Shown piece by piece: positions 41,606-51,148 of a stretch of 64,000 bases of DNA. The DNA lies in contig NZ_CP092483.1 of assembly GCF_022429625.1 (NCBI RefSeq), positions 2,604,001 through 2,668,000 on the forward strand, in the 5' to 3' direction. Positions within the stretch are counted from its first letter, which is position 1. Each line of letters opens with the position of its first letter. A program made the position numbers and the translations under genes. Source of the stretch: Devosia lacusdianchii (lineage in GTDB: Bacteria > Pseudomonadota > Alphaproteobacteria > Rhizobiales > Devosiaceae). Under the pieces are notes generated by a model that was given only the letters and a program-made list of their open reading frames with translations, made no database searches and was not told where the DNA came from.

Positions 41606-42781
41606 CTAGAGCCCCAGCAGCCCCTCGAGATAGTGCTGCTCGATGCCGAACATCGCCTTGGTGTCGGCAATCTGCTTGAGGATGGCGTCACGATCGCGCC
41701 CCACCCTGCCATCCTTTTCAGCGACGATCAGGTTGTTCTTGGGCGTATGCGCGTCCGAGACGAACTCGAACACCTTGGTGCGATAGCCGCTGAGCTCCAG
41801 CAGCAGGGCGCGAAGGGTATCGGTGACCATCTCGGCCTGGCGCTCGAGGAAAATGCCGTGGCGCAACAGCACGTCGAGCTGGGTCACAGGCTTCCCGGCT
41901 TCCATCTGGCGACGGATCTGCTTGTGGCAGCAGGGCGCGACGGCGATCAGCGATGCTCCCGCCGCAATGCCCTTGTAGATAGCGTCGTCGGTAGCCGTGT
42001 CGCAGGCGTGCAGCGCAATAACCGCGTCAGCGCCTGTGGCGTCGTAGTTGAGGATCGTGCCAGGTTCGAAACTCAAGCCGTCAAAGCCGGAACCGGCCGC
42101 GGTGGCATTGCCATCCGCCACCAGCTTGTCGCGCATTTCGACGCCGACAATCTCGGCCGACCGGTTGGCGACGTTGGCGAGATAGTCGTAAAGCGCAAAA
42201 TCCAGGTAGCCCTTGCCCGCCCCCATGTCGACGATACGCGGCTTGTCGGCCTTGATCGCCTGAATCAAAGGCGCAAAGATCTCGACCATCTTGTTGATCT
42301 GACGAAACTTATCCTGCGCATCGTTGCGGATCTGGCCATCCTTGCCGGTAATACCGAGGGCATGGAGATAAGGCTTGTCGGTCGCCGCCAAAGGCCGGTT
42401 CTTGGCGCGGTTGTGCTCGGTGGACACGGAGTCGCGTCCGGCAACTTCGGTGCGCTTGAGGCGAACCTTGTCGCCATTGCGCTCAAAGCTCATGTCGAAC
42501 GCGGTGGTTGCGAGCTGAGCACTGCGGAATTCGTCCTTGAGCGCGCTGCGCAGAAGCGCCAGCGCCTCGGGCTGGATGTGGTTCTTGATGATGTCGCGCG
42601 TCTTGTAGTGGAAGGTGAAGCTGAACTTCTCCGCCCCCTTGGCAACGATCTTCTTGACGTCGATCGACTTGAGATCGGCCTCGCCGCCGTGATAGCCGCC
42701 CAGCTTGAGCTTGATTAGCGTATTGCCGGCAAAGGCCGACTTTACCGCGCCGAGAAACTCTTCGATGCGTTCCGCGCTCAA
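41606..42781 (-). CDS. SAM-dependent methyltransferase, coupled to prfC
   Basis: A 391-residue protein. A central Rossmann methyltransferase domain has PRIVDMGAGKGYLDFALYDYLA (SAM loop, about residues 180-201), IVGVEMRDKLVADGN, ADAVIALHACDTATDDAIYKGI and IAVAPCCHKQIRRQM, the pattern of Methyltransf_32/GSTCD-like enzymes; a Cys-Cys-His follows the motif-IV region. The N-terminal 150 residues are unassigned. I chose the TTG at 42781, with AAGGA 6 bases upstream; its TTGA overlaps the prfC stop, so translation is coupled. The substrate is unknown; RNA or a translation component is a guess from the link to RF3. Confidence 0.82.
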   Translation of the reverse strand: MSAERIEEFLGAVKSAFAGNTLIKLKLGGYHGGEADLKSIDVKKIVAKGAEKFSFTFHYKTRDIIKNHIQPEALALLRSALKDEFRSAQLATTAFDMSFERNGDKVRLKRTEVAGRDSVSTEHNRAKNRPLAATDKPYLHALGITGKDGQIRNDAQDKFRQINKMVEIFAPLIQAIKADKPRIVDMGAGKGYLDFALYDYLANVANRSAEIVGVEMRDKLVADGNATAAGSGFDGLSFEPGTILNYDATGADAVIALHACDTATDDAIYKGIAAGASLIAVAPCCHKQIRRQMEAGKPVTQLDVLLRHGIFLERQAEMVTDTLRALLLELSGYRTKVFEFVSDAHTPKNNLIVAEKDGRVGRDRDAILKQIADTKAMFGIEQHYLEGLLGL

Positions 42782-44379
42782 TGCCGTTCCTTCGTGGTGA
42801 GGAAGCGGATTTTCGGGAAATCCTGCTTGGCCCGATCGGCCCACCAGGCGTTCTGGGCCAGGAAGACCGGCGCGCCGGTGCGATCCTCGGCAATGTTCAT
42901 CTTCTGGGCGGTAATGAACTTCTGCAACTCCGCCGACTCGTCGCTCTCGATCCAGCGGGCGACTTCGTAGTTGAGGCTCTCGAAGGTGATCGGCACGCCA
43001 TATTCCTTGGCGACGCGCGACGACAGCACTTCGAGCTGGAGCTGACCGACAACGCCCACGATCCAGTCGGCGCCGACGACGCGACGGAACACCTGGGTGA
43101 CGCCCTCTTCCGACAAGTCGGACAGTGCCTTGGCCATCTGCTTGGTTTTCATATGGTCGGTGAGGCGCACGCGGCGAATGATTTCCGGCGCGAAATTCGG
43201 AATGCCGGTGACGTTGATCGTGGCGCCTTCAGTGAGCGTATCGCCAACCGACAAAGTGCCATGATTGGGAATGCCGACAATGTCACCAGCAACCGCCTGC
43301 TCGGCCAGTTCGCGATCATTGCCGAAGAAGAACATCGGGTTGCTGACGGCCATGTCCTTGCCGGAGCGCACATTCTTGAGGCGCATACCGCGGGTGAAAG
43401 TGCCCGAGCACAGGCGCACGAAGGCGATGCGGTCGCGGTGGTTGGCGTCCATATTCGCCTGAACCTTGAACACGAAGCCGGTGACCTTCTTGTCCGATGG
43501 TTCGATCGGCGCGGGAATAGCCGGCTGCGGGCGCGGCTCTGGCCCCCATTCGCCCAGCGTGCGCAGGAGTTCGGCAACGCCGATGCCCTTGAGCGCCGAG
43601 CCGAACAGCACCGGGCTGAGATGCCCGGCGTGGAAGGTTTCGAGATCGAAGCTCGGCAGCATCGCCGTCGCCATTTCGAGCGTTTCGAGCGCCGTCATGA
43701 AGACCGGGTCTTCGATCAGCGTCTCGTTATCGAGCAGGTCTTCGATGGCATTGTATTCGGCAACCGGCTTGCCCTGCGGCGACAGCACGCGCTTTTCCAG
43801 CAGATCGAGATAGCCGTGGAAATCGACACCCTGCCCGATCGGCCACAGCACGGGGGTGAGGTCGAGGGCCAGCTTGCCCTGGATTTCGTCGATCAGGTCG
43901 AGCGGCGCCAAACCCTCGCGATCGACCTTGTTGATGAAAGTGATGATCGGAATGTCGCGCAGGCGGCAGACTTCGAAGAGCTTCAGCGTCTGCGCCTCGA
44001 TACCCTTGGCGGCGTCGATCACCATGATGGCGGCGTCGACGGCAGTGAGCGTGCGATAGGTGTCCTCGGAAAAGTCCGAGTGGCCCGGCGTATCGAGCAG
44101 GTTCAGCGTGAGACCGTCATAATCGAAGGTCATCACCGACGAGGTGATCGAAATGCCGCGCTGCTGCTCCATCTCCATCCAGTCCGATCGGGTCGAGCGC
44201 ACGCCAGCCTTGCCGCGCACCGCGCCAGCCTGCTGGATGGCGCCGGCGGCCGCGAGCAGGCGCTCGGTCAGCGTCGTCTTGCCGGCGTCAGGGTGCGAAA
44301 TGATCGCAAAAGTTCGACGAGTGCGGAACGGTTCGGCAATGAGCCGGGGCGCGGCCTCGGCGGCGGTGGACATGGACAT
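42778..44379 (-). CDS. prfC: Peptide chain release factor 3
   Basis: A 533-residue translational GTPase. G1 IISHPDAGKTTLTE, G2/switch I MEMEQQRGISITSSVM, G3 LLDTPGHSDFSEDTYRTL, G4 TFINKVDREG. Domain II (GFVFKVQANMDANHRDRIAFVRLCSGTFTRGM) and the C-terminal FESLNYEVARWI and FLTTKERH are RF3-specific. It recycles RF1/RF2 after peptide release. The last four bases overlap the methyltransferase start. Confidence 0.95.
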   Translation of the reverse strand: MSMSTAAEAAPRLIAEPFRTRRTFAIISHPDAGKTTLTERLLAAAGAIQQAGAVRGKAGVRSTRSDWMEMEQQRGISITSSVMTFDYDGLTLNLLDTPGHSDFSEDTYRTLTAVDAAIMVIDAAKGIEAQTLKLFEVCRLRDIPIITFINKVDREGLAPLDLIDEIQGKLALDLTPVLWPIGQGVDFHGYLDLLEKRVLSPQGKPVAEYNAIEDLLDNETLIEDPVFMTALETLEMATAMLPSFDLETFHAGHLSPVLFGSALKGIGVAELLRTLGEWGPEPRPQPAIPAPIEPSDKKVTGFVFKVQANMDANHRDRIAFVRLCSGTFTRGMRLKNVRSGKDMAVSNPMFFFGNDRELAEQAVAGDIVGIPNHGTLSVGDTLTEGATINVTGIPNFAPEIIRRVRLTDHMKTKQMAKALSDLSEEGVTQVFRRVVGADWIVGVVGQLQLEVLSSRVAKEYGVPITFESLNYEVARWIESDESAELQKFITAQKMNIAEDRTGAPVFLAQNAWWADRAKQDFPKIRFLTTKERH

Positions 44380-44513
44380 CGGTACTGCTGGACTGTTGGG
44401 CCGCAGATAGCACCGCGGCGGGATTGCGGCGCTATATAGGGGATGGCGGGGAGAGGGTCAAATTGGGGATGGTCCAGGCGAAGGTTCACCCACCCTCAAC
44501 ATCCACAACGTCA

Positions 44514-44530
44514 TTCCCGCGACAGCGGGA
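44514..44530. repeat. Short hairpin related to repeat family B
   Basis: TCCCGCGACAGCGGGA, preceded by ACGTCAT, resembles one arm of the family B repeat at 35609-35678. It lies between the hpt gene and prfC. Confidence 0.45.
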
Positions 44531-44553
44531 CTTTCCGTTGGGGCCGCTTCCCC

Positions 44554-44946
44554 TCAAGCCGGCTCGTTGCTCAGCATGCGCTCGATGAACGTGTGCACTT
44601 CTTCCACGGCTAAGCCCAGATCGGCGACCAGTTCAGGACTGACGTCGCGGCCGGCCTGCATGTCCGCCTCGGCGGTCTTGGCCAGTTCGGCGATGGTCCA
44701 GGCGCCGACGCCGCTCGCCGCGCCCTTGATGGAGTGCAGGTTCATCGCCAGTTCGGCCGTGCCCATGCTCAGCACCAGACGGTTGAAATAGGTCTGCATG
44801 GTGGTGTCGAACAGCCGCAGGATTTCGTATTCGAGATGCTCGTCGCCGAGGCACTGTTTGGCCAGGTGAACCAGGTCGATCGGCCGCATTGCCCGCCTGA
44901 TGGGAAATTGGACGATCTTTTCGACTGCTGCCGATGCCTGCGCCAT
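44554..44946 (-). CDS. Histidine phosphotransfer (Hpt) domain protein
   Basis: A 130-residue single Hpt domain. The phosphoacceptor is His71 in NLHSIKGAASGVGA, and the surrounding helices (LVHLAKQCLGDEHLEYEILRLFDTTMQTYFNRL; LAKTAEADMQAGRDV) form the usual four-helix bundle. It carries phosphate between a hybrid kinase and a regulator, neither of which is nearby. The ATG at 44946 has GAGG 8 bases upstream; a longer frame to 44988 is less likely. It is divergent from the giant polar growth gene. Confidence 0.85.
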   Translation of the reverse strand: MAQASAAVEKIVQFPIRRAMRPIDLVHLAKQCLGDEHLEYEILRLFDTTMQTYFNRLVLSMGTAELAMNLHSIKGAASGVGAWTIAELAKTAEADMQAGRDVSPELVADLGLAVEEVHTFIERMLSNEPA

Positions 44947-45303
44947 TCTGGCCACCTCATACACCCGGCTACGCGTCCAACGGGACAATGCCGAGCAGCC
45001 AGCCTAGAAGGCCCGGGTGAACAGGTGATTAAGCCACATCTTCGCCTTTCTTTGCCGATTTGGATGCGCCAGCCTCTTCCCCAGAAAATTAACCTTTGGG
45101 TAAGAAAGCGTTCGGTTTGCTTCAAATTGAATGTATTAATGGGCTTTGAACCAGCGCGCGGCGGCGAGGGTTGGGGGAATGATGCGGGGCATTTGCATCG
45201 AATTGTTCCTATTTGACCATGGGCCCGGAAACGGGTCAGGAGTCATAACAACTCCCAGAATCCGCCCTGTCGCTGTGAAGCCGACGCGAGAGTTGTAAAG
45301 AGT
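44947..45303. other. Control region between hpt and the giant polar protein gene
   Basis: About 357 bases without a gene. It is unusually A/T-rich in its middle. It holds a CtrA-like sequence TTAA-CCTTTGG-GTAA at 45089-45103 (seven of eight positions) about 200 bases before the downstream start. No terminator or repeat was seen. Confidence 0.5.
45089..45103. promoter_or_regulatory. Possible CtrA box upstream of the polar growth gene
   Basis: TTAACCTTTGGGTAA: TTAA-N7-GTAA, one base from consensus. A single such match can occur by chance. Confidence 0.35.
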
Positions 45304-48300
45304 ATGGCGAAGAATCCGACCCCCACTAACGATCCCGCCGCGCTGGCCTTTTCAGCCGTCGAAGACGCTCTCAAGGAATCGGTTTTCAGCCTCGACAGCA
45401 CGCCGCAGCAGGCTTCCGAACGGAAGCCCGAAGCCGCCCGCTCCGAGCGCCTGCGCGCTGCCGACAAGATCGCGCAGCAGGCCGGCGCCGTCGCCAATGA
45501 CGACCGCTTCCCCACGTCCAAGATTCTCTACAACCTGCAGAACCGCTCGTCCGCCGCGCCGACCTGGATCGCCCTGCTGCTGTCGGTGGTTTGGCTTGCC
45601 GCTGCCGGTACCGTTGCGTGGCTGCGCTATGGCCCGCAGCTCAACAATTTCAGCCAGTTTGCCGGCACGATCGATTTCGTCGGGCTGCTCGCCATCCTGA
45701 TCCTGCCGGTGGTCGGCTTCTTTGCCGTCGCTACCCTTTTCCGCCGCGCGCAGGACCTGCGCAACGCGGCGTCGTCGATCACCCAGGCGGCCATTCGCCT
45801 GGCCGAGCCCGAAGTCACCGCCGCCGACAAGGTCGCCTCGGTTGGCCAGGCCGTCCGCCGTGAGGTCAATGCCCTGGGCGATGGCCTGGAGCGCGCGCTG
45901 AGCCGCGCCGGCGAGCTCGAAGTGATGATCCACAACGAGGTCACCGCGCTCGAACGAACCTATTCGGACAATGAATCGCGCATGCGTGCGCTGATCGCCG
46001 AGCTGGCCAGCCAGCGCGAAAGCGTGCTGACCAATACCGAGCGCGTGCGCGAGGCCATTACCGAGAGCCATACCGGCCTCGTCTTCGACCTCGACATGAT
46101 CAGCCAGCGCATTGCCGGCACCATCGTCGAAAGCGGCGGCAACCTGACCCGCGCCCTCGAAACCGCCGGCAACACGCTGACCAACTCGTTCGGCGAACGC
46201 ACCGAGAGCTTCGTCACGCTGGTCGACAACCGCACCACCGACTTCATCTCCTCGCTCGATGACAGCACGGGCCGCCTGTCGCTGACCTTCGACGACAAGA
46301 CCGCCACCCTCACCGACGCGCTCGACAGCCGTGCCGGCAACCTCAATGCCGGCGTCGAGAGCCGCATCGCGGCGCTGACCGATGCGCTCGATAGCCACGC
46401 CGCCAGCATTGCCGCAGCCATGGATGAGCGTACCCGCATCATCGAGGAGCGCACCGGCATCCTGACCGGCACGTTCGAGGACCGTACCGCCAACCTCGCC
46501 GGCCTGCTCGAAGGCACGACCGGCAAGCTGTCCGAGACGCTGGACGATACGACCGGCCGTCTCGCTGCGTCGATCGACGAGCGCACCGCCGCGCTGTCCA
46601 ACCTGCTAAGCACGGGCGGCGCTTCGTTGCTCGACCAGCTGCGCAATCGCGGCCACGAAGTGACCGGCGGCCTCGACATGATCGGCCAGCGCATTGCCGA
46701 CGACATCACGGCGCGCTCGCGCGAAGCCGAAGTGCTGCTGAGCGCCCTCACCCGCCAGCTCGATGAATCGGTGTCCATCCAGCTCAACGCCATGGATAGC
46801 CGCCTGCAGTCAGCGGTTATCGAGATTAATGGCGCGCTCGACGACACCTCCGAACGCGCCCGCATCACCCTGGCCTCGGCCGGGCAGGATTCGCTGAGCC
46901 AGTTCGACGCGCGCCTGACCGAGATTGCCGCGATTCTTGACACGCGCCTGCATACGCTGGACGGCGTCATCGGCGACAAGGGCGACAGCCTGATCGCGCG
47001 CCTCGAGGAACAGGGTACGAGCTTTGCCGCCCGCGCCAATGTGCTCGAAATGGCGCTGAACGAAGAATCCGGCCGCTTCAACGACGTCGTGTCCGAACGC
47101 ACCCGCGAAATTGGCGAAGTGCTCGGCGCCAAGACCAAGGCGATCACCGAAAGCCTGCTCAACCGCAGCCGCGAAATCGCCGACTCGCTCGACGGCCATG
47201 CCGGCATCATCTCGGAAGCCCTCGACGGCCGCACCAAGGCCATCGACGATATCCTGGCGAGCCGCACCGGCGAGTTGACCAGCGCCATCGAGACCCGCGT
47301 CCTCGAACTCGACGAAACGCTCTCCGGCCGCAGCCGCGACATGAGCGAGGCCATTCGCGTACGCAGCCAGGAATTGGGCGAAACCCTTTCCGGCAGCACC
47401 AGTGCATTCGATCAGGCCATCCAGGGGCGCACCCAGCGCCTCGCCGATACCCTGGCCGAAAAGACCACGGCCCTGTCGCTGGAACTCGATAGCCGTACCG
47501 GCAGCTTGACCAGCCAGCTCGACGAACGTACTGCCGCGCTCGCAGACCATATCGACGAGCGTGCAGCAACGCTCACCAGCCGCATCGAAGAGCGTACGAC
47601 GCTGATCGCCAGCGAAATCGCCGAACGTACGGCCACGCTGACCGGCGAACTCGATGCCCGCTCAAGCGAACTGCGCACCGCCCTCGACGGTGGCACCCAG
47701 CAGCTCGCCCAGGCCGTCGGCACCCGCACCCAGCAGCTTTCCGAAGCCTTGGGCACGCGCACCCAAGCTCTCAGCGACACGCTGGCCACGCACACTGCCT
47801 CGATAGGCGAGACCATCGGCCTGCGCACGGCCGAACTGGCCGACACCATCTCGGCGCAGGGCGAGGAAGCTCGCACCAAAATCGATGCGTCGCTGCGCGC
47901 CGCGACCGACACGATGGGCGAGCGCGTCAACTCGATGTCGACGCTGATTGCCGACCGCGTTTCCGAGCTCAATACCAATCTCGGTTCGGGCCTCGACAGC
48001 GCCATCGCCCGCATCACCGATGCCGAGAACGGCGTCACCACCCGCATCGACGCGGCCAGCGCCACCGTGGGCGAAAGCGCCCGCAAGGCCGCCGACATCA
48101 TCGAGAACGGCGTCAATTCGGCCCGCAAGGCCATTGCCGACATGGTCGACAGCCGCCTGGGCACCCTGCCCGAGGCCATCACCGCCCGCGCCGATATCAC
48201 GGCCGAGCGCCTGGCTGCCCTCAATGCCTCGATCAATACCTCGATCACCCAATCGATGGCCGATCTTGAAGCCGGCGCTGACCGCATCGAGGAAACCATT

Positions 48301-50679
48301 GCGACCCGCATCACCGCGGCCACGCAGAACATCGCGACCGACATCACGACAACGGCCAACCGCATGGACAGCGCCGTGCGCGTGGCGCTGGACCAGATCC
48401 GTGTGGCGGCCGGCGATATCGACCAGCTGTTGACGGTCAAGGCCGTCACCGCGGTCGACACGATCGAGACCCGCCTGACCGACATCAACCGTTCAGTGGA
48501 AGAGCACACCAACGCCTTCGCGGCGCTGGTCAGCGAACGTTCGGACCAGCTCCAGGGTGCGCTCAACAGCCACGGCAACCTGCTGCGCGATGCGCTCGGC
48601 GAGAATGCCAGGGAAGCCGAAGCCATCATGGCGGTTTCGACCTCGCGCATCCTTACCGATGTCACCGCGGCGCTCGGCAAGCTCAACGACTCCAACCTGC
48701 TGCTGCAGCGCGTGCTCGACGCGTCGACCGCCAACCTGGCCAACCTGGAAACCAGCGTCGCCCAGCAGACCTCGACGTATTCGAACACCATCCGCGACGC
48801 TATCGGCCAGACCGAACAGGCCGGCAGCATGGTCAGCCAGCACGTCACCGCACTGCAGGCCACCATTCGCGGCATGGTCGACGAGTTCTCGACCGTCCTC
48901 GGCAAGCTCGATACCGAAGCCGCCCATATGGCCCAAGCATCGACCGCCCTCACCACGACCAGCGACAACGCCCTCGAAACCCTCGAGGAACGCCGCGGCG
49001 CCATGGATGCCCTGGCGCAGAGCTTTGCGGCCCGCGCCGACGATATCGACGGCCGCATGCGCATGTTCGCCCAGTCAATTGCCGACACTGTCAACGATAC
49101 CGAACGCCGCCTCATCGGTGCCCGCCGCGCCATGGACGAGGCCCTCAGTGCCACGACAGGCACTGTTGCCGAGACGCTTGCGCAGACTACCTCGACCATC
49201 ACCGATACATTGGCTGCAGCCACCGGTGAGATCAACGAAACCCTGCGCTCGACCTCGGACAACGTCAGCAACGCGCTCTACGCCACCAATGAGCGTTTCA
49301 ACACCACGCTGAACAGCAATGCCGCCCAGGTCGACAACGTCGTACAGCGCGCCGCCGACGCGGCCGCCAATGCTCTGAACCAAACCGCCTCGTCGGTACG
49401 TCTGGCGCTGTCGGACCAGGCCTCGCAGGTCAACGACGCGCTCGAACAGAACGCCAACCGGGTCAGCGATGTGCTGGCCTCTACCGCTGGCAATGTCACC
49501 GACGTGCTGACCTCGACCACGAGCACGCTGGCCGACACCATCAATGACAGCGCCAGCTCTGTGCGCAGCGCTATCGCTGCCAATACCGGCCAACTCCGCC
49601 AGGCCATCGACCAGACCACCGGCACCTTCCGCCAGGCGCTGGACGAAACGTCGGGCGAAGTCACCGACCGCCTGGGTGAGTTCCGAGGCGCGGCCGATGC
49701 CGAAGGCCGCCGTGCCAATGCTGCCCTGCAGCAGGCCCAGCAGCAGATGGTCGCCGAAATGCAGCGCGCCATCGAGGAAGCGACCCAGCGCTTCAACGAC
49801 ACCGCCCGCGCCATGCGCGAGACAGCGCGCGAAGTGGGCGGCGAACTCGAAGCCACGCGCGCCGAACTGGCCCGCGGCGTCAACGAGTTGCCGGAAGAAA
49901 CCCGCGCCAGCGCCGCCGCGATGCGTCGCGTCGTGGCAGAGCAGATCGAGGCGCTGAGCGAGCTCAATGCCATCGTGCGCAGCCAGCCGGCCACGCATGA
50001 CCTCAACAACCGCCGTCCGCCGCAGCGTTCCACGCCGCCACGCCAGGAGGTTCGCAACGATCCGCCCGCCTATCAGCCGCCGCGCGAGGCCTACCGCCCC
50101 GAGCCGGCCCGCCAGACCTTGGTCGATCCTATCCGCACGATCGAACGCCCGCCCGAGCCGGTCCGCCAGGCAGAGCCCGTACGTCAGCCCGAGCCCGTCC
50201 GCCAGCCGGAACCGGTCCGCCAGCCCGAACCGCAGCCGGTAGCTGAAGCTCCGGCGGCAGCGACCCCGCAGGGCGAGAATGGCGGCTGGCTGCGCGACGT
50301 GCTGCGCAACGCCACCGCCAAGCAGCAGAGCACCCAACCGCAGGCCGGCCTCTCCGGCCTGACCGAAGAGATCGCCCGCTCGATCGATGACAATGCGCTG
50401 GCCGACGCCTGGGCCCGTTACCAGGCTGGCGAAAGCAACGTGTTCTCGCGCCGCATCTACACCCTGGCTGGCCAGGGCACCTACGACGACGTGCGCAAGC
50501 GTCTGCAGCGCGACCCCGAATTCGCCCGTACGGCTCAGGCCTATATGAGCGAGTTCGAGCAATTGCTGAAGCGCGCCGCCGCCGGCCCGCAGCCTGCCGC
50601 CGAGACCCGCGAATACCTGCTGTCCGATCGCGGCAAGGTCTACACCACACTGGCACATGCCAGCGGCCGGTTGAGCTAG
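45304..50679 (+). CDS. gpr: Giant apolipoprotein-like polar growth protein (GPR/RgsE type)
   Basis: A 1791-residue protein. Two membrane segments near the N-terminus (about 87-107 and 122-146) anchor it. Residues 150-1560 are almost wholly helical, with many 11-residue repeats of the form xRTxxLxxxLx, in perfect phase at about 739-850 (ERTAALADHID, ERAATLTSRIE, ERTTLIASEIA, ERTATLTGELD...). A Pro-rich linker follows with the six-residue repeat PEPVRQ (about 1617-1645). A C-terminal domain of 120 residues (GLTEEIARSIDDNALADAWARYQAGESNVFSRRIYTLAGQGTYDDV...) ends it. This is the plan of Agrobacterium GPR and Sinorhizobium RgsE, which form a ring at the growing pole of Hyphomicrobiales. The ribosome site is weak. 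Confidence 0.8.
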   Translation: MAKNPTPTNDPAALAFSAVEDALKESVFSLDSTPQQASERKPEAARSERLRAADKIAQQAGAVANDDRFPTSKILYNLQNRSSAAPTWIALLLSVVWLAAAGTVAWLRYGPQLNNFSQFAGTIDFVGLLAILILPVVGFFAVATLFRRAQDLRNAASSITQAAIRLAEPEVTAADKVASVGQAVRREVNALGDGLERALSRAGELEVMIHNEVTALERTYSDNESRMRALIAELASQRESVLTNTERVREAITESHTGLVFDLDMISQRIAGTIVESGGNLTRALETAGNTLTNSFGERTESFVTLVDNRTTDFISSLDDSTGRLSLTFDDKTATLTDALDSRAGNLNAGVESRIAALTDALDSHAASIAAAMDERTRIIEERTGILTGTFEDRTANLAGLLEGTTGKLSETLDDTTGRLAASIDERTAALSNLLSTGGASLLDQLRNRGHEVTGGLDMIGQRIADDITARSREAEVLLSALTRQLDESVSIQLNAMDSRLQSAVIEINGALDDTSERARITLASAGQDSLSQFDARLTEIAAILDTRLHTLDGVIGDKGDSLIARLEEQGTSFAARANVLEMALNEESGRFNDVVSERTREIGEVLGAKTKAITESLLNRSREIADSLDGHAGIISEALDGRTKAIDDILASRTGELTSAIETRVLELDETLSGRSRDMSEAIRVRSQELGETLSGSTSAFDQAIQGRTQRLADTLAEKTTALSLELDSRTGSLTSQLDERTAALADHIDERAATLTSRIEERTTLIASEIAERTATLTGELDARSSELRTALDGGTQQLAQAVGTRTQQLSEALGTRTQALSDTLATHTASIGETIGLRTAELADTISAQGEEARTKIDASLRAATDTMGERVNSMSTLIADRVSELNTNLGSGLDSAIARITDAENGVTTRIDAASATVGESARKAADIIENGVNSARKAIADMVDSRLGTLPEAITARADITAERLAALNASINTSITQSMADLEAGADRIEETIATRITAATQNIATDITTTANRMDSAVRVALDQIRVAAGDIDQLLTVKAVTAVDTIETRLTDINRSVEEHTNAFAALVSERSDQLQGALNSHGNLLRDALGENAREAEAIMAVSTSRILTDVTAALGKLNDSNLLLQRVLDASTANLANLETSVAQQTSTYSNTIRDAIGQTEQAGSMVSQHVTALQATIRGMVDEFSTVLGKLDTEAAHMAQASTALTTTSDNALETLEERRGAMDALAQSFAARADDIDGRMRMFAQSIADTVNDTERRLIGARRAMDEALSATTGTVAETLAQTTSTITDTLAAATGEINETLRSTSDNVSNALYATNERFNTTLNSNAAQVDNVVQRAADAAANALNQTASSVRLALSDQASQVNDALEQNANRVSDVLASTAGNVTDVLTSTTSTLADTINDSASSVRSAIAANTGQLRQAIDQTTGTFRQALDETSGEVTDRLGEFRGAADAEGRRANAALQQAQQQMVAEMQRAIEEATQRFNDTARAMRETAREVGGELEATRAELARGVNELPEETRASAAAMRRVVAEQIEALSELNAIVRSQPATHDLNNRRPPQRSTPPRQEVRNDPPAYQPPREAYRPEPARQTLVDPIRTIERPPEPVRQAEPVRQPEPVRQPEPVRQPEPQPVAEAPAAATPQGENGGWLRDVLRNATAKQQSTQPQAGLSGLTEEIARSIDDNALADAWARYQAGESNVFSRRIYTLAGQGTYDDVRKRLQRDPEFARTAQAYMSEFEQLLKRAAAGPQPAAETREYLLSDRGKVYTTLAHASGRLS
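50154..50235 (+). repeat. 18-bp tandem repeat encoding PEPVRQ
   Basis: Four to five in-frame units encoding PEPVRQ or AEPVRQ in the Pro-rich linker of the giant protein. Silent differences between units show that it is old. Confidence 0.8.
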
Positions 50680-50696
50680 GCCTCACATTTAGAATG

Positions 50697-50724
50697 AAAA
50701 GGCCCCGGTAAACCGGGGCCTTTT
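50697..50724. terminator. Bidirectional terminator after the polar growth gene
   Basis: AAAAGGCCCCGGT-AA-ACCGGGGCCTTTT, perfect stem with T-runs on both strands, between convergent genes. Confidence 0.93.
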
Positions 50725-50740
50725 GCTTTGAGCGCGCTCT

Positions 50741-51145
50741 CTACTGCAGCACCCGCTTGCCGCCAACCAGCACGCGATAGTCGTCCCTCCGGGCAAACTC
50801 CACCACCGGCCAGATCGCGGGAATGCCGACCGATTTGGCGAGATGCAATACCCCGCCCTGCCCGGCATAGACGCCCAGATGCGCGCCGAACGGCTCGTCG
50901 GTACGATTGAACAGCAGCAGGTCCAACGGCTCGAACGTGGTCACCACGATAGTCAGCGCGGTGTCTTGCCAGAGCTCGCTGGACCACCAGGGCGGCAGCG
51001 ATAGGCCGAAATGCGCCAGCACCGCATAGGCGAAGCGCTGGCAGTTGGCGCCCGCCGTCAGATCATGACTACCATCCGGAATGGCGGCGCCATTGTACGG
51101 CACGGTCCCGAACTCTGGTGGCAATCGGTCCAGCAGATTTGCCAA
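50741..51145 (-). CDS. NlpC/P60-like cysteine hydrolase, small
   Basis: A 134-residue protein consisting of one NlpC/P60-like domain. The putative triad is Cys35 (GANCQRFAYAVL), His89 (FGAHLGVYAG) and His101 (GVLHLAKS). Such enzymes cut peptidoglycan stem peptides, but no signal peptide is present, so a cytoplasmic role or another substrate is possible. The start is TTG at 51145 with GAGG six bases before it, 3 bases after the stop of the MFS gene, implying co-transcription with that transporter. Confidence 0.7.
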   Translation of the reverse strand: MANLLDRLPPEFGTVPYNGAAIPDGSHDLTAGANCQRFAYAVLAHFGLSLPPWWSSELWQDTALTIVVTTFEPLDLLLFNRTDEPFGAHLGVYAGQGGVLHLAKSVGIPAIWPVVEFARRDDYRVLVGGKRVLQ

Positions 51146-51148
51146 GCC

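Noticed and set aside
45352..50658. Very long open frames on the minus strand across the giant polar gene (for example 47412-49271 and 49075-50658)
   Set aside because: They are mirror frames caused by high GC and the repeated codons of the plus-strand gene. They show no ribosome sites or family motifs and have biased composition.
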